64,000 nt of DNA from Kocuria carniphila (GCF_004136555.1 NZ_NOIT01000011.1:78796-142795); one strand, 5' to 3'; positions 17,246 through 27,924 are shown, counted from the stretch's first letter. The notes: a model not told the origin generated them from the letters alone. Numbers and translations: made by a program.

Positions 17246-18439
17246 ATGAGTGCACAGGGTGAGTTCAGATTTCGCTTGGCCGATCGTTTGGACGGGGTGG
17301 ACTCCTCTCCGGTGCGGGACCTGCTGGATGCGGTCTCCAAGGAGGGCGTGATCTCGTTTGCCGGCGGTGTGCCGGACCCCGCGTATTTCGAGGTCGATGA
17401 CATTCGCGCCGCTTATGATTGGGTCTTCGAGAACCACGCCGAGCGGGCCTTGCAGTACGCCTCGAGCGAGGGAGAGATCGAACTCCGAGAGGAAGCCGCG
17501 CGGCGCGTGAGCCGTCACTTGCCCACCATCCCCGAGCAGATCCAGGTCACGACCGGTTCGCAAGAGGGATTGTTCGTAGTGGCGCAGGCGCTGGTGAATC
17601 CGGGTGACGTGGTGCTGGTCGAACGCCCCACCTACCTGGCGGCAGTTCAAGCCTTCGAACTCAACGGCGCACGGCTGATCGGTGTGCCCACCGACGACAA
17701 CGGCGTGATTCCACACGAACTCGAGAAGCTCATCGCGGAGCATTCGCCCAAGTTCGTGTACCTGATCCCGTCGTTCCAGAACCCCTCGGGCGTGTGCATG
17801 TCGGTCGAGCGTCGGGCGGCCGTGGCGGATGTTCTGCTGCGTACTGGTACCGCGCTTGTGGAGGACGATCCATACGGCGAGCTGTGTTTCGAGGGTGAGC
17901 CACTGCCTCCCATCGCGTCGGAACCGGGAATGTCCGCGCAGACCATCCTCCTGAACTCGGTCTCCAAGGTCATTGCCCCGGGTGTGCGGATCGGGTGGAT
18001 GCGCTCGGAAGGACCCATTCAGTTCACCCTCACCGTGGCCAAGCAGGCGATCGGGCTGCAGTCCCCGGTCCCGGACCAGCTCGCAGTCGCGCGATACCTG
18101 GCCACCGCCGACGTCGAGGCCCACCTCGACAAGGTTCGTCCCGTCTACGCCATGCGCGCTAAAGCCATGTACCAGAGCCTCCAGCGCATCCTTCCCGACG
18201 GCGCCGAGGTCACCCAACCCGACGGCGGCATGTTCCTGTGGGTCCGCCTGGGCCACGGAATCGATACCACTCGATTGTTGGAGATCGCACTCGACGAAGG
18301 CGTGGCCTTCGTGCCCGGTGCATCGTTCTTCGCTCACGATCCGGATCGCTCGACCATGCGCTTGTCGTTCGTGACCCACTCACCCGAGGTGATCGACGAG
18401 GGGCTGGATCGTCTGGGGCGCGCGTTGGCCAAGTACTAG
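17246..18439 (+). CDS. PLP-dependent class I aminotransferase (aminoadipate/LysN-like)
   Basis: A 397-residue fold-type I aminotransferase. Starting at ATG 17246, the protein opens GEFRFRLADRLDGVDSSPVRDLL, followed by ISFAGGVPDPAYF, the hallmark of the alpha-aminoadipate/multi-substrate aminotransferase subgroup. The pyridoxal-phosphate lysine is in NSVSKVIAPGVRIGW, and the upstream VYLIPSFQNPSG and LVEDDPYGEL give the conserved Asn, Asp and Tyr that bind the cofactor. There is no N-terminal GntR helix-turn-helix, so it is an enzyme and not a MocR regulator. It is monocistronic. Confidence 0.88.
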   Translation: MSAQGEFRFRLADRLDGVDSSPVRDLLDAVSKEGVISFAGGVPDPAYFEVDDIRAAYDWVFENHAERALQYASSEGEIELREEAARRVSRHLPTIPEQIQVTTGSQEGLFVVAQALVNPGDVVLVERPTYLAAVQAFELNGARLIGVPTDDNGVIPHELEKLIAEHSPKFVYLIPSFQNPSGVCMSVERRAAVADVLLRTGTALVEDDPYGELCFEGEPLPPIASEPGMSAQTILLNSVSKVIAPGVRIGWMRSEGPIQFTLTVAKQAIGLQSPVPDQLAVARYLATADVEAHLDKVRPVYAMRAKAMYQSLQRILPDGAEVTQPDGGMFLWVRLGHGIDTTRLLEIALDEGVAFVPGASFFAHDPDRSTMRLSFVTHSPEVIDEGLDRLGRALAKY

Positions 18440-18498
18440 GGCTTGACCCTCACGCGACGTCAGGGCGAACAGTAGGGGTTGTGAGAGATGCTGAAGCC

Positions 18499-19323
18499 AT
18501 GACGCAAGAACACGAGGCAAGCGAGAACCCAGCGGGAGACGAGCTGCTGACGGTGGGAACGGCGTCGTCGTTAATCGGCGTGAGCGTGAGGACGCTGCAT
18601 CACTGGGACCATATCGGCCTGGTGGGCCCCAGCGGCCGCACGAGCACGGGATATCGCCTGTATTCGGCGGACGACGTGGCGCGGATCCACCGTGTGCTCA
18701 TTTACCGGGAGCTGGGGTTTTCGCTGACCGAAGTGGGCAAGATTCTGGACGACCCGTCCGTGAACGAGAGCGCACACCTCGAGAAGCAGCGAAAACTGCT
18801 GGCCGAACGCATTGATCACCTGCAGCAGATGGTCTGCGCAGTAGATCAGATGATGGAGGCGCGAGCCGTGAACAAGAAACTCACTCCACAGGAGCAAAGC
18901 GAGATTTTCGGTCAGGACTGGAACCCCGAGTACCAGCGTGAGGCCGAGGAGCGCTGGGGCGATACCCACCAGTGGGAACAGTCGCAACAGCGGGCCGCCG
19001 GGATGTCCAAGGACGACTGGCAGCGGACCAAGGCCCAGAGTGATCAGCTCAACCAGGAACTGGCCCAAGCCGCTCGGGATGGGATCGAACCGGGGTCGGA
19101 ACAGGCCAATCAGCTGGCGGAACAGCACCGTGCATCCATTGGGCAGTTCTACGACTGTACCCATTCGATGCAGGTGTGCCTGGCGACCATGTACACCCAG
19201 GATCCGCGATTCACGGAGTACTACGACACCCTCGAACCGGGGTTGGCCGACTGGTTGTACCGTGCGGTGGCCGAGAACGCTCGGGCGAACGGGGTGGACC
19301 CGGACAACGCCACGTGGGAGTAA
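18499..19323 (+). CDS. MerR-family regulator with TipAS-like ligand domain
   Basis: A 274-residue regulator. Residues 18-85 are the MerR DNA-binding winged helix (LLTVGTASSLIGVSVRTLHHWDHIGLV region, then YRLYSADDVARIHRVLIYRELGFSLTEVGKIL). Residues 90-130 form the dimerisation coiled coil. The C-terminal part (about 150-270, with YDCTHSMQVCLATMYTQDPRFTEYYD) matches the TipAS drug-sensing domain found in Streptomyces TipAL. TipAS-type proteins bind thiopeptides or other antibiotics and activate resistance genes. The target is not evident here; no exporter is adjacent. Confidence 0.87.
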   Translation: MTQEHEASENPAGDELLTVGTASSLIGVSVRTLHHWDHIGLVGPSGRTSTGYRLYSADDVARIHRVLIYRELGFSLTEVGKILDDPSVNESAHLEKQRKLLAERIDHLQQMVCAVDQMMEARAVNKKLTPQEQSEIFGQDWNPEYQREAEERWGDTHQWEQSQQRAAGMSKDDWQRTKAQSDQLNQELAQAARDGIEPGSEQANQLAEQHRASIGQFYDCTHSMQVCLATMYTQDPRFTEYYDTLEPGLADWLYRAVAENARANGVDPDNATWE

Positions 19324-19331
19324 CCGAATCG

Positions 19332-19375
19332 CCCCGTGGGCAGCGCGTGTGACGGATGACGCGCGGCCCACGGGG
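19332..19375 (+). terminator. Hairpin terminator after MerR gene
   Basis: CCCCGTGGGC (19332-19341) pairs perfectly with GCCCACGGGG (19366-19375); an inner GCGCG/CGCGC stem extends it. The bases GTGATTTCT follow, a weak T-tract. It starts eight bases after the MerR stop and probably ends that transcript. Confidence 0.6.
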
Positions 19376-19484
19376 TGATTTCTCAACCCACATTGCAGTG
19401 TTCTCCGGCAAGATAGAGGGTGAATCCGCACCGGGGACCTGGCGCATTCGCGCGCCCCGGTGAGCCGCGCTGAGAGGATCCCGC

Positions 19485-21197
19485 ATGTCCGTGAAGCCCC
19501 TGCCCGTTCCCGAGTTGGACGCAACCCTCGATCGCTTCCTGGCCACGGCCCGTCCGTTGCTGGATGACGCCACGTACGAGGAGACCGTGCAGGCCACCCG
19601 TGATTTCCGGGAGCAGCAGGGTAGTGAGGTGCAGGCCGGCCTCGAAGAATTCGCCCGCGACGAGAACGCCGCCGGCAACAGCTGGCTGTCCGAGGACTGG
19701 CTCAGCGGCTACCTGATGACCCGTACCTCCTTGCCGCTCACGAGCAATGTGGGTTTCCAGATCACGGGTGACTTTGGTGCCCCCGGCCTGGGCCGGGCGG
19801 CCGAGCTCGTGTATCGAGCGGCGTCGGTGCATCTGCAGCAGGTGCGCGGCGAGACCCCGCAAGAAGTGGATCCGCGCGGCAACGAGATCAGCATGGAGCA
19901 GTGGCGGTGTCTGGAGGGCGGGCTGCGTCACCCGGCCGTGGAAGTCGACGAGGTCACCCGCCCGGAACTCTCCGCTGCGGATCGCGAGATCGGCGTGATT
20001 CACCGGGGCCGCCTGTTCGCGGTGCCCGTGAGCGACCAGGACGGCCAGCCGCTGTCGCTGCGCACCGTGGCCGAATCATTGCGTTCGGTGGTCGACGGCG
20101 CTGAGGCCGCCACGGAGCCCGAGCTCCCGTTCGGCACGCTGTCCTACCTGGGCAGTGAGAAGGCCGCGCCGCTGCTGGAGGAGCTGACCGAGAACCCTCA
20201 CAATGCGGAGATCTACGACCGGATCACCCGCATGATCTTCATGGTCAACGTGCTGGACGCCCAGGCCGAGGTCATCGAACACCTCGAACACTCTGCCTTC
20301 GAAGTGGGTCACGCGTGGGCCTATAAGCCGCTGACCTACGAGGTGTGCCTGGCCGATGATTGGCTGGCCGTTCACGTGGAACACAGCACGGTGGACGGCG
20401 CCACGATCCTGGCTGCCGTGGCACGCATGCAGGAGGTGGCCATCCCGGAGCAGCCGGCCGCCACGGGGATTGCGTCACCGGAGCCGCTGACGTGGGACCT
20501 GAGCGATTCCCTGCGCTCGACCTTGCTGGATGAACTCGCCGCCTACCGCCGCGCGGCGGCGCTGCACGGCGTACACCGGGTGTTCGTGCACCGGCCGCAC
20601 AAGGCTGAACTTCCGTTCCGCATCAGCGACGACGCCGCCCAGCAACTGATCATGCTCTACGCCCAGTTGGCCACCTACAACCGGGTGCGCAGCGTGTACG
20701 AGGCTGTGGACATGCGCGAGTACCAGGCCGGTCGCACGGAATGCCTGCGCCCGGTGACTGCGGAGGCGGTGGGGTTCGTTGCGGCATTGCAGGCGGGGGA
20801 GGCGACCCTCGAGCAGTTCCAGGCCGCCCTTGATGCTCACCGCGGCTGGGTCAAGGCGTGCAAATCTGCTCAGGGCATCGACCGTCATTTGCTCGGCCTG
20901 CAGTACGTGGCCGAACGGAGCGGTATGGACACCTCGTTCTTCGCCAACCCGGGTCTGACAACCATGCGGCGTGATTTCCTGTCCACCACGTCCATCGGTG
21001 GGCCGGAACAGATCGTGCGCTACGCCTTTGCCCCAACCACCCCCGAGGGCTTCGGCATGACCTACACGCGCCTGTCCGACGGGTACGAGTTCTGTATCAA
21101 CTACCGCAGGGATACTTCCGAGGACCTCGAGGGGTTCGCGCGCAACCTCACGGTTGCTGCCGAGAAGCTGTGGGAGTTCGTGAAGCGGGTGGGTTAA
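19485..21197 (+). CDS. Choline/carnitine O-acyltransferase family protein
   Basis: A 570-residue protein with the hallmarks of the carnitine acyltransferase family (PF00755), which is mainly eukaryotic. The catalytic histidine is His300 in HVEHSTVDG. The YEAVDMREYQAGRTECLRP segment (about residues 405-423) matches the family YES..R.F..GRTE.IR block that contacts the polar acceptor. LSTTSIGGPEQIVRYAFAP followed by GFGMTYTRL matches the C-terminal LSTSQ and DGYG-Y blocks. The enzymes move acyl groups between CoA and carnitine or choline. Mammalian carnitine acetyltransferase is about 626 residues; the ends are shorter here. ATG 19485 begins 109 bases after the MerR terminator. It precedes a LysR gene and a transporter-amidohydrolase-SDR operon. 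Confidence 0.87.
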   Translation: MSVKPLPVPELDATLDRFLATARPLLDDATYEETVQATRDFREQQGSEVQAGLEEFARDENAAGNSWLSEDWLSGYLMTRTSLPLTSNVGFQITGDFGAPGLGRAAELVYRAASVHLQQVRGETPQEVDPRGNEISMEQWRCLEGGLRHPAVEVDEVTRPELSAADREIGVIHRGRLFAVPVSDQDGQPLSLRTVAESLRSVVDGAEAATEPELPFGTLSYLGSEKAAPLLEELTENPHNAEIYDRITRMIFMVNVLDAQAEVIEHLEHSAFEVGHAWAYKPLTYEVCLADDWLAVHVEHSTVDGATILAAVARMQEVAIPEQPAATGIASPEPLTWDLSDSLRSTLLDELAAYRRAAALHGVHRVFVHRPHKAELPFRISDDAAQQLIMLYAQLATYNRVRSVYEAVDMREYQAGRTECLRPVTAEAVGFVAALQAGEATLEQFQAALDAHRGWVKACKSAQGIDRHLLGLQYVAERSGMDTSFFANPGLTTMRRDFLSTTSIGGPEQIVRYAFAPTTPEGFGMTYTRLSDGYEFCINYRRDTSEDLEGFARNLTVAAEKLWEFVKRVG

Positions 21198-21247
21198 GGC
21201 TCAACCGGAACGAAACAAGTGGCGCGGTCACCTGCCACACTGACCCC

Positions 21248-22216
21248 ATGGCTGATACGAGTTTTCGCCGGGTCAAGTACTTCCTGGCCGCGGTGGATGC
21301 GGGGACTATGACGGCGGCGGCGCAGTCGCTGCGGATGGCCCAACCGGCGTTGAGTCGGCAGATCAAGTTGTTCGAGCAAGACCTCGGTCTGACCCTGTTC
21401 CGGCCCAAGGGCAACCGGTTGGTGCTCACTACCGCGGGGGAGCGGCTGGTGCCCATGGCGCGCAGACTCATGGGCGAGGTGGATCGCTTCGAACGCGGCG
21501 CAGCCACGTTGAGCACCGGTCGGGTGTCGACCCTCACGGTGGGCACCACGGAGGCCACGCTGCGCAATCTCCTGGCGCCGTTCATCGCCACTCTCGGTTC
21601 GGACGACCCCTTGGTCAACGCCCGCACGGTGATCCAGGCGAACATACCGGTGGCCCTGCGCGAAGGCTGCGATGCCGCCATCTCCACCGCCCCCATGCAG
21701 GGTGAATTGGTGTCCGAGACCCTGGGGTCAGCCCCAATCTACGCGTGCGTGTCCGCGCGTCACCCGATGGCGCTCGCGGGCATCGTCGAGGCGCCCATTG
21801 AAGACTTCGCCGATCACGCGGTAGTCCTCCCCACCCACCGCAATGCGAGTCGTTACCTCCTGGACTTTGCGCTCTCCGCAGCCGGCATCCGTTTCCCCTC
21901 GGTCATGGAATCCGACGACGGCCAGGCGATCATGGCGCTCGCCGCCTCCGGGACCGCCACGGGCTTCACGTCCGAGCTCCCGCGATTCGAGGTACATCCC
22001 ATCCGCGTGCTGGTTCCGACCATGCGCGCTCCAAGCAGGGTCGTCGATGACGACGCCGCTCGCGAACCTCTCGCGATCGAGCTTCACCTCGTGTGGCCGC
22101 GAGGGCACTACGCCCACGAACAACTGCTCGAGCTGCCTGGAAGGCTGTCGCATTTCCTGGACCGATGGGCCGCTGCGGATTGGGCTGGCATGGACGAGCC
22201 CTGGAACTATGCCTAA
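21248..22216 (+). CDS. LysR-family transcriptional regulator
   Basis: A 322-residue LTTR. Residues 5-65 hold the winged helix-turn-helix (RRVKYFLAAVDAGTMTAAAQ, then ALSRQIKLFEQDLGLTLF), and the rest is the periplasmic-binding-protein-like co-inducer domain. It lies 50 bases after the acyltransferase gene and 131 bases before the MHS transporter, on the same strand. The expected target is the downstream transporter-amidohydrolase-SDR operon or the acyltransferase. The start at 21248 matches the family N-terminus; an upstream in-frame codon at 21170 is less likely. Confidence 0.9.
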   Translation: MADTSFRRVKYFLAAVDAGTMTAAAQSLRMAQPALSRQIKLFEQDLGLTLFRPKGNRLVLTTAGERLVPMARRLMGEVDRFERGAATLSTGRVSTLTVGTTEATLRNLLAPFIATLGSDDPLVNARTVIQANIPVALREGCDAAISTAPMQGELVSETLGSAPIYACVSARHPMALAGIVEAPIEDFADHAVVLPTHRNASRYLLDFALSAAGIRFPSVMESDDGQAIMALAASGTATGFTSELPRFEVHPIRVLVPTMRAPSRVVDDDAAREPLAIELHLVWPRGHYAHEQLLELPGRLSHFLDRWAAADWAGMDEPWNYA

Positions 22217-22347
22217 GGGGCATGAACAGACTGCTCGTTCGGTATTTGACGCCTTGCGATCCGGGTCACATAGTGAGTATTTAACACTCTCTGTGCCCTG
22301 AATCATGCAGTTTTGGGGCTCGCACCACCGTTCTTTCGAGGTTTCCC

Positions 22348-23733
22348 ATGTCCAGTACTTCAGCTTCCCCGGCTGGTGGCGTCGATCCCACGCCCACCGA
22401 GCGGGTCCATGATCCGAAGAAGGCCCGCCGCGCCCTGTGGGGTGCGTACATGGGTACGTCCCTCGAGTGGTACGACTTCTTCCTGTTCGGCACCACGTCC
22501 GCCATTGTGTTCGCCCCGCTGTTCTTCGGCGGAGACGATCCCGCCTTGGCCACCATCAGCTCGTTCCTGCTCTTCGGCGTCGGCTTCATCGCCCGCCCGG
22601 TGGGTGCTTTGCTCGCGGGTCACTTCGGCGACCGCATTGGCCGCCGTACCATCTTGATGATCACCATCGTGGCCATGGGCGTCGCATCCACCTTGATCGG
22701 CTTGTTGCCCACCTATGAAACCGCGGGCATCGTGGCACCCATCCTGTTGGGCGTACTGCGTTTCGTGCAGGGCATGGCCGCCGGCGGCGAGTGGGGCGGT
22801 GCCACGCTCATGGCCGTGGAGAACGCGCCCGAGAACAAGCGTGGGTTCTACGGGTCCGTGGTGCAGCTGGGTTCGCCCACCGGCACCATCCTCTCCAGCG
22901 TGATCGTGGCTGCTGTGGTTGCCGCGTCCGGTGAACAGTTCCTCGAGGGCGCTTGGCGTATTCCCTACCTCATCTCCCTCCTGCTGGTTGCCGTGGGTGT
23001 GTGGATCCGTCTCAAGGTTGACGAGACCGATGACTTCAAGGAAGCGGAAGCCGCCAAGGCCGCCTCACCCATCGAGAAGGAAAGCGCACCGGTTGTCGAA
23101 ATCATTCGCACAGTTCCGGGTCGCTTGCTCGTGGGTATCGGCACCTACCTGTTCGGCAACGCAGGCTTCTTCATGCTGACCACGTTCATGATCAGCTACG
23201 TAACGGATGAGCTCGGTCTGCCGTCCACCACTATCCTCAACGCCATCACATGGGGTGCCGTGGCGCAGATCGTCTGCATGTTCGTGGCCGGCAAGGTCGC
23301 GGACAAGACGAGCCCCTCCGCCGTGGTGGTTGTCGGCTATGTGATCGCCGCACTCGTTGCCTTCCCGATCTTCTGGCTCATGGACACCCGCTCCACCGGC
23401 ATGATCACCGTGGCGCTGATTCTTGGCTTGGGCTTCGCATCGATTGCCTACGCCCCCGTGGGTACCGTGCTGACCCAGCTGTTCCCCGTCAAGGTTCGCT
23501 ACTCGGCGATTGCCCTGTCCGCCAACTTGGCGGGCATCGTGGCGGGCTTCATGCCGGCCTTGGCCGCCACCATTCTTGTCGCGACCGGCGGTGGATCGAC
23601 CGGCCCGGCCATCCTGCTGTTCGTCATCGCTGTCATCTCCCTGGGCTCCTCCATCATCGCCCGCATTCTCATCCGGCGTGATAATGCACAGGGCGTCGAC
23701 CAGATCGGCGGGGAGCTGCTCAACCGCAAGTAA
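22348..23733 (+). CDS. MFS metabolite:H+ symporter (MHS family)
   Basis: A 461-residue twelve-helix transporter of the metabolite:H+ symporter family (ShiA, ProP, KgtP relatives). The TSLEWYDFFLFGTTSAIVFAP first helix and the GHFGDRIGRRTILMITIVAMG loop between helices 2 and 3 are diagnostic, as is VRFVQGMAAGGEWGGATLMAVE near residue 145. Substrates of the family are small organic acids, betaines or amino acids. ATG 22348 has GAGG six bases before it. The amidohydrolase gene follows after 18 bases, so this transporter likely brings in the substrate of that enzyme. Confidence 0.92.
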   Translation: MSSTSASPAGGVDPTPTERVHDPKKARRALWGAYMGTSLEWYDFFLFGTTSAIVFAPLFFGGDDPALATISSFLLFGVGFIARPVGALLAGHFGDRIGRRTILMITIVAMGVASTLIGLLPTYETAGIVAPILLGVLRFVQGMAAGGEWGGATLMAVENAPENKRGFYGSVVQLGSPTGTILSSVIVAAVVAASGEQFLEGAWRIPYLISLLLVAVGVWIRLKVDETDDFKEAEAAKAASPIEKESAPVVEIIRTVPGRLLVGIGTYLFGNAGFFMLTTFMISYVTDELGLPSTTILNAITWGAVAQIVCMFVAGKVADKTSPSAVVVVGYVIAALVAFPIFWLMDTRSTGMITVALILGLGFASIAYAPVGTVLTQLFPVKVRYSAIALSANLAGIVAGFMPALAATILVATGGGSTGPAILLFVIAVISLGSSIIARILIRRDNAQGVDQIGGELLNRK

Positions 23734-23751
23734 CCGCATAAGGAGTCACGC

Positions 23752-25498
23752 ATGAAGCGTCCCACCCGCAACCTCACCATCATCAATGCCGTGGTGTACG
23801 ACCCCGGCAGCGCATACGAAACGGTGCCACGCGGCGTCGTCGTCACCGATGGTGTGATCACCTTTGTGGGCAGTTCGGAGCAAGCGCGCGAGTGCAGCGC
23901 TCCGGACGCCCAGGTGATCGACGCGGGTGGGCGTTTTCTTATGCCGGGGCTCATCGAATCGCATGGCCATCCGGGCATGTATGCCAAGAGCCTGCTCCAG
24001 GTGGATTGCCGCCCGGCCGTGACGCCCACGGTCAAGGACATTGTCGAGGCCCTGCATGAAGCTGCGGGGCAGGCTGAACCCGGCGAATGGATTGCCGGGT
24101 GGGGTTACGACGAGCACCGCATGGACGGCCCCGGCCCCACGCTGGAAGATCTGGATCGGGCGGCGCCCGAGCACCCCGTCTTCCTGAGGCGTACGTGCGC
24201 GCACATGGCGCTGGTGAATACCGCGGCGCTGGCGCGGGTCGGGATCACCGATGACACCCCGGATCCGTCCGGTGGCTGCATTGTGCGGGACCCGGACTCG
24301 GGGCAGGCCACGGGTCTGCTGCAGGAAAAGGCGATGTCCCTGGTCGACCTCCCCACGGATACCCCTGAAGGCATGGCCGAGGGCATGCGCCTCGCCCTCG
24401 ATGACCTGGCCAGCAAGGGTGTCACCACGGTCCACGACATGAGCTCCGGCCCCACCGAGATGGGCGTCTACCAAACCCTGCTTGCCGAGGGGGCGCTTTC
24501 GGTGCGGTTCCGGCCGTGGTACTTCGCGCTCGCGCAGGGTGAGTTCCCGGGCAGTTACGACGCCGTTCTGGGCACCGGCCTGCGCAGCGGTTTCGGTAAC
24601 GACATGCTGCGGTACCAGGGCCTCAAGTTCGTTCTCGACGGTTCCGTGGGCGGACGCACCGCCGCGGTGTCCGAGCCGTTCGAGGACAGCAGCTCACGCG
24701 GAATTCTGTACTACGACACCTCCGAGATTAAACCTCTCGTGGTCAGGGCCGTTGCCGCGGGGCAGCGGGTGGCCGTGCACGGTATCGGTGAGCGCGCTGT
24801 GACGCAGGCATTGGATCTAATCGAAGCGGGTGGCCGGGACGCGGCGGCAATCTCGGACGCGGATGGTTCCTCCGAGGCGGAGCCGGGCCACACGGATCAG
24901 CGTGAGACCACGGCTCAGGAGCACCACGACTCCACGGATCACGATACCCAGGAGCGTTACGACACCGTGGTCCGTTCGCGGCGCCACCGCGTGGAGCACT
25001 GCGGGCTACCCAATGAGGAAGAACTGGATCGGTTGCGGGACGGCAACATCATTGCTGCGGCATCCACGGCGTTCCTTTACGAGCTGGGCGACAGCTACCT
25101 GAACAACTTGGGTCCGGACCGGATTGCGCGCACTTACCCCATGCGCACGTTCATCGATCATGGAATCGAGGCACCGATCAATTCGGACTTCCCGGTGACC
25201 ACGCCCAATCCATGGCTGGGTGTCTACGCCGCGGTGGCCAGGCGAACTTCCTCCGGGAGACTCCTGGACACCGTCCAGAACATCTCCGTGGCAGAAGCCA
25301 TTGCCGCGTTCACCACCGTGGCAGCCCGCGCGTCCTTCGAGGAAGACCGGCTGGGCCGGATCGCGGAGGGGTTCCTGGGGGACCTGGTGCTCATGGACCG
25401 CGACCCGTTTAGTGTTGAGACCGAGGATCTCAAGGACCTCCGACCGGCTCTGACCGTGTGTGACGGGCGGGTCGTCTACCGCGCTGAAGGGGAGAGCA

Positions 25499-25506
<8 letters not shown>
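23752..25506 (+). CDS. YtcJ-type amidohydrolase (family 3)
   Basis: A 584-residue metal-dependent amidohydrolase of the YtcJ/N-substituted formamide deformylase group. The metal-binding ESHGHPGMY motif is near residue 70; the HRVEHCGLP histidine and the APINSDFPVTTP aspartate complete the site. An AAGGAG site precedes ATG 23752. Between the SHGH half and the RVEHC histidine lies an unusual stretch (about residues 360-405) of Asp, His, Glu, Gln and Thr, interrupting a usually compact barrel region. It may cleave an amide or formamide bond in the compound imported by the MHS carrier. The exact substrate cannot be read from sequence. Confidence 0.85.
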
Positions 25507-26299
<793 letters not shown>

Positions 26300-26438
26300 C
26301 ATCGGCCCTGATCCGTGATGGCGGCCGGAGCATGGCTTGCCACCACGGGTTGATCGGTTCTGGGCGGCTCGCGCGGATGCGCCGTACCTGCCGCCCCGGT
26401 ACCGTTGACCCTTGAGCCACGAGCAAGGGGAACACCGA

Positions 26439-27404
26439 ATGAGCGTCAACGCGCAACCAACCACCGACCAGCATCAGGTCACCCAACATCGCAACGTCCC
26501 GGCGAACGTTCTCCGCGGAGCCTTGATCGGCACGGTGGAAACCATCCCGGGCGTTTCCGGCGGCACCGTCGCCTTGGTCGTGGGTATCTACGACGAACTC
26601 ATCGACTCGGCCTCCCACGTGGTGAGCGCGGGAAAGCGGGCCATCCTGGGCCCGGATCGCGTGGCGGGGGTCAAGGAGAACCTGGCCAAGGTGCACTGGC
26701 GCATGATCGTCCCGGTCCTGCTGGGCATGGTCCTGGCCGTGTTCACGATCGCGGGCCCCATGTCCCAAGCGGTGGAGGATCACCCAGAGGTCATGCGGGC
26801 CCTGTTTTTCGGGATGGTGCTGGTCTCCGTGGCGGTTCCGCTGCGTATGGCGGGGCGCAATTGGCGCGCGCTGGACTGGGTGCTGGGTCTTGCCGCGTGT
26901 CTTTTCGCGTTCTTCGTGGTCTCGATTCCGCCCACCACGGTGGAACCGAACCCCGTGATCATTGTCCTCGCGGCAGCCATCGCGGTCTCCGCTCTGCTGC
27001 TTCCGGGACTGTCCGGGTCGTTCATTCTGCTCACCATCGGCCTCTACCAGCCCACGCTCAAGGCCGTGGATGAGCTGGACCTCGGATACCTGGGTCTCTT
27101 CTTGGTGGGCGCGATCATGGGCATGGCCGTGCTGGTGAAGGGTCTGCAGTGGTTGCTGGCCTACCGCTATCGACCCACCATGGTGGTCCTGGCCGGCCTG
27201 ATGCTCGGAGCGCTACGCGCGCTGTGGCCGTGGCAGGTGGACGATCGCACCCTCGAAGCTCCCGGTGACAACTGGCCCATGCTGCTTCTGGTGGCTGCTG
27301 TGGGCGGCATCGTTGTGGGGATCTTGATTTACGTGGACGTCAAGATGGCCACGCGGCGCGCGCAGTTGGAGGCAACCCGGGTGGATGCGGATGAGGCTCG
27401 CTAG
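26439..27404 (+). CDS. DUF368 polytopic membrane protein (undecaprenyl-phosphate transporter family)
   Basis: A 321-residue protein with about eight helices. RGALIGTVETIPGVSGGTVALVVGIYDELI near residue 30 (glycine-rich re-entrant region) and the second copy LLPGLSGSFILLTIGLYQPTL near residue 190 are the DUF368 signatures. Members of this family (PopT type) were shown to return undecaprenyl phosphate across the membrane in other bacteria. ATG 26439 has AAGGGGA seven bases upstream. The stop overlaps the convergent thioesterase stop by four bases. Confidence 0.87.
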   Translation: MSVNAQPTTDQHQVTQHRNVPANVLRGALIGTVETIPGVSGGTVALVVGIYDELIDSASHVVSAGKRAILGPDRVAGVKENLAKVHWRMIVPVLLGMVLAVFTIAGPMSQAVEDHPEVMRALFFGMVLVSVAVPLRMAGRNWRALDWVLGLAACLFAFFVVSIPPTTVEPNPVIIVLAAAIAVSALLLPGLSGSFILLTIGLYQPTLKAVDELDLGYLGLFLVGAIMGMAVLVKGLQWLLAYRYRPTMVVLAGLMLGALRALWPWQVDDRTLEAPGDNWPMLLLVAAVGGIVVGILIYVDVKMATRRAQLEATRVDADEAR

Positions 27405-27838
27405 GACTTGTTCTCACGCGGCGGCGGGGGCGTGGTTCCCTGCCCCGTGAAGTAGGCGACCACGCGCCCGTCGGCCTCCAGAACGACGTCGCAGATCTGG
27501 TTCCTGCCAAAGCTCACCCGGCGCGTGGCGGTCGCCGTCACGATCTGGCCGGCGTGGGCCGGGGCGACAAACGTGATTTCCGCGTTGCGGGTGACAATGC
27601 GCGTACCCGCGGTCGCGCAGCAGTAGGCGAGAGTTGTGTCGGCCAGGGTGAACAGGTAGCCGCCGTGGCTCATACCGTGGCTGTTGGCCATGTGATCGGC
27701 GATGGGCATGGTCATGACCACGCGTCCCTGGTCGATGTCCCCCAATTGGATGCCCAGGTGCAGTGGGGCGGGATCATTCCGCAAAATCTCGTGAAGCATT
27801 TCGCGGATTGCGGGCATGTCATTCGGGTCGGCGTTCAT
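27401..27838 (-). CDS. PaaI-type hotdog-fold thioesterase
   Basis: A 145-residue thioesterase. NSHGMSHGGYLFTLADTTLAYCC holds the family NxxGxxHGG-x-x-x-x-LAD active-site signature, followed by RNAEITFVAPAHAGQIVTATA, the second conserved strand. PaaI-like enzymes release CoA from aromatic or hydroxylated acyl-CoAs. GGAGG lies six bases before ATG 27838. It is convergent with the DUF368 gene, and no phenylacetate genes are nearby, so its substrate is open. Confidence 0.88.
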   Translation of the reverse strand: MNADPNDMPAIREMLHEILRNDPAPLHLGIQLGDIDQGRVVMTMPIADHMANSHGMSHGGYLFTLADTTLAYCCATAGTRIVTRNAEITFVAPAHAGQIVTATATRRVSFGRNQICDVVLEADGRVVAYFTGQGTTPPPPRENKS

Positions 27839-27924
27839 GCGGGTCCTCCGAGGGGAGCAGAAATAGCAAAACTTTTTACTACCTTAGGTGCCCGCTGGTG
27901 ATTTGAGGAGTGCCCGGCGCAAAA

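Noticed and set aside
17174..18379. Minus-strand open frame of 401 codons opposite the aminotransferase
   Set aside because: Antisense shadow; the plus-strand frame has a complete aminotransferase.
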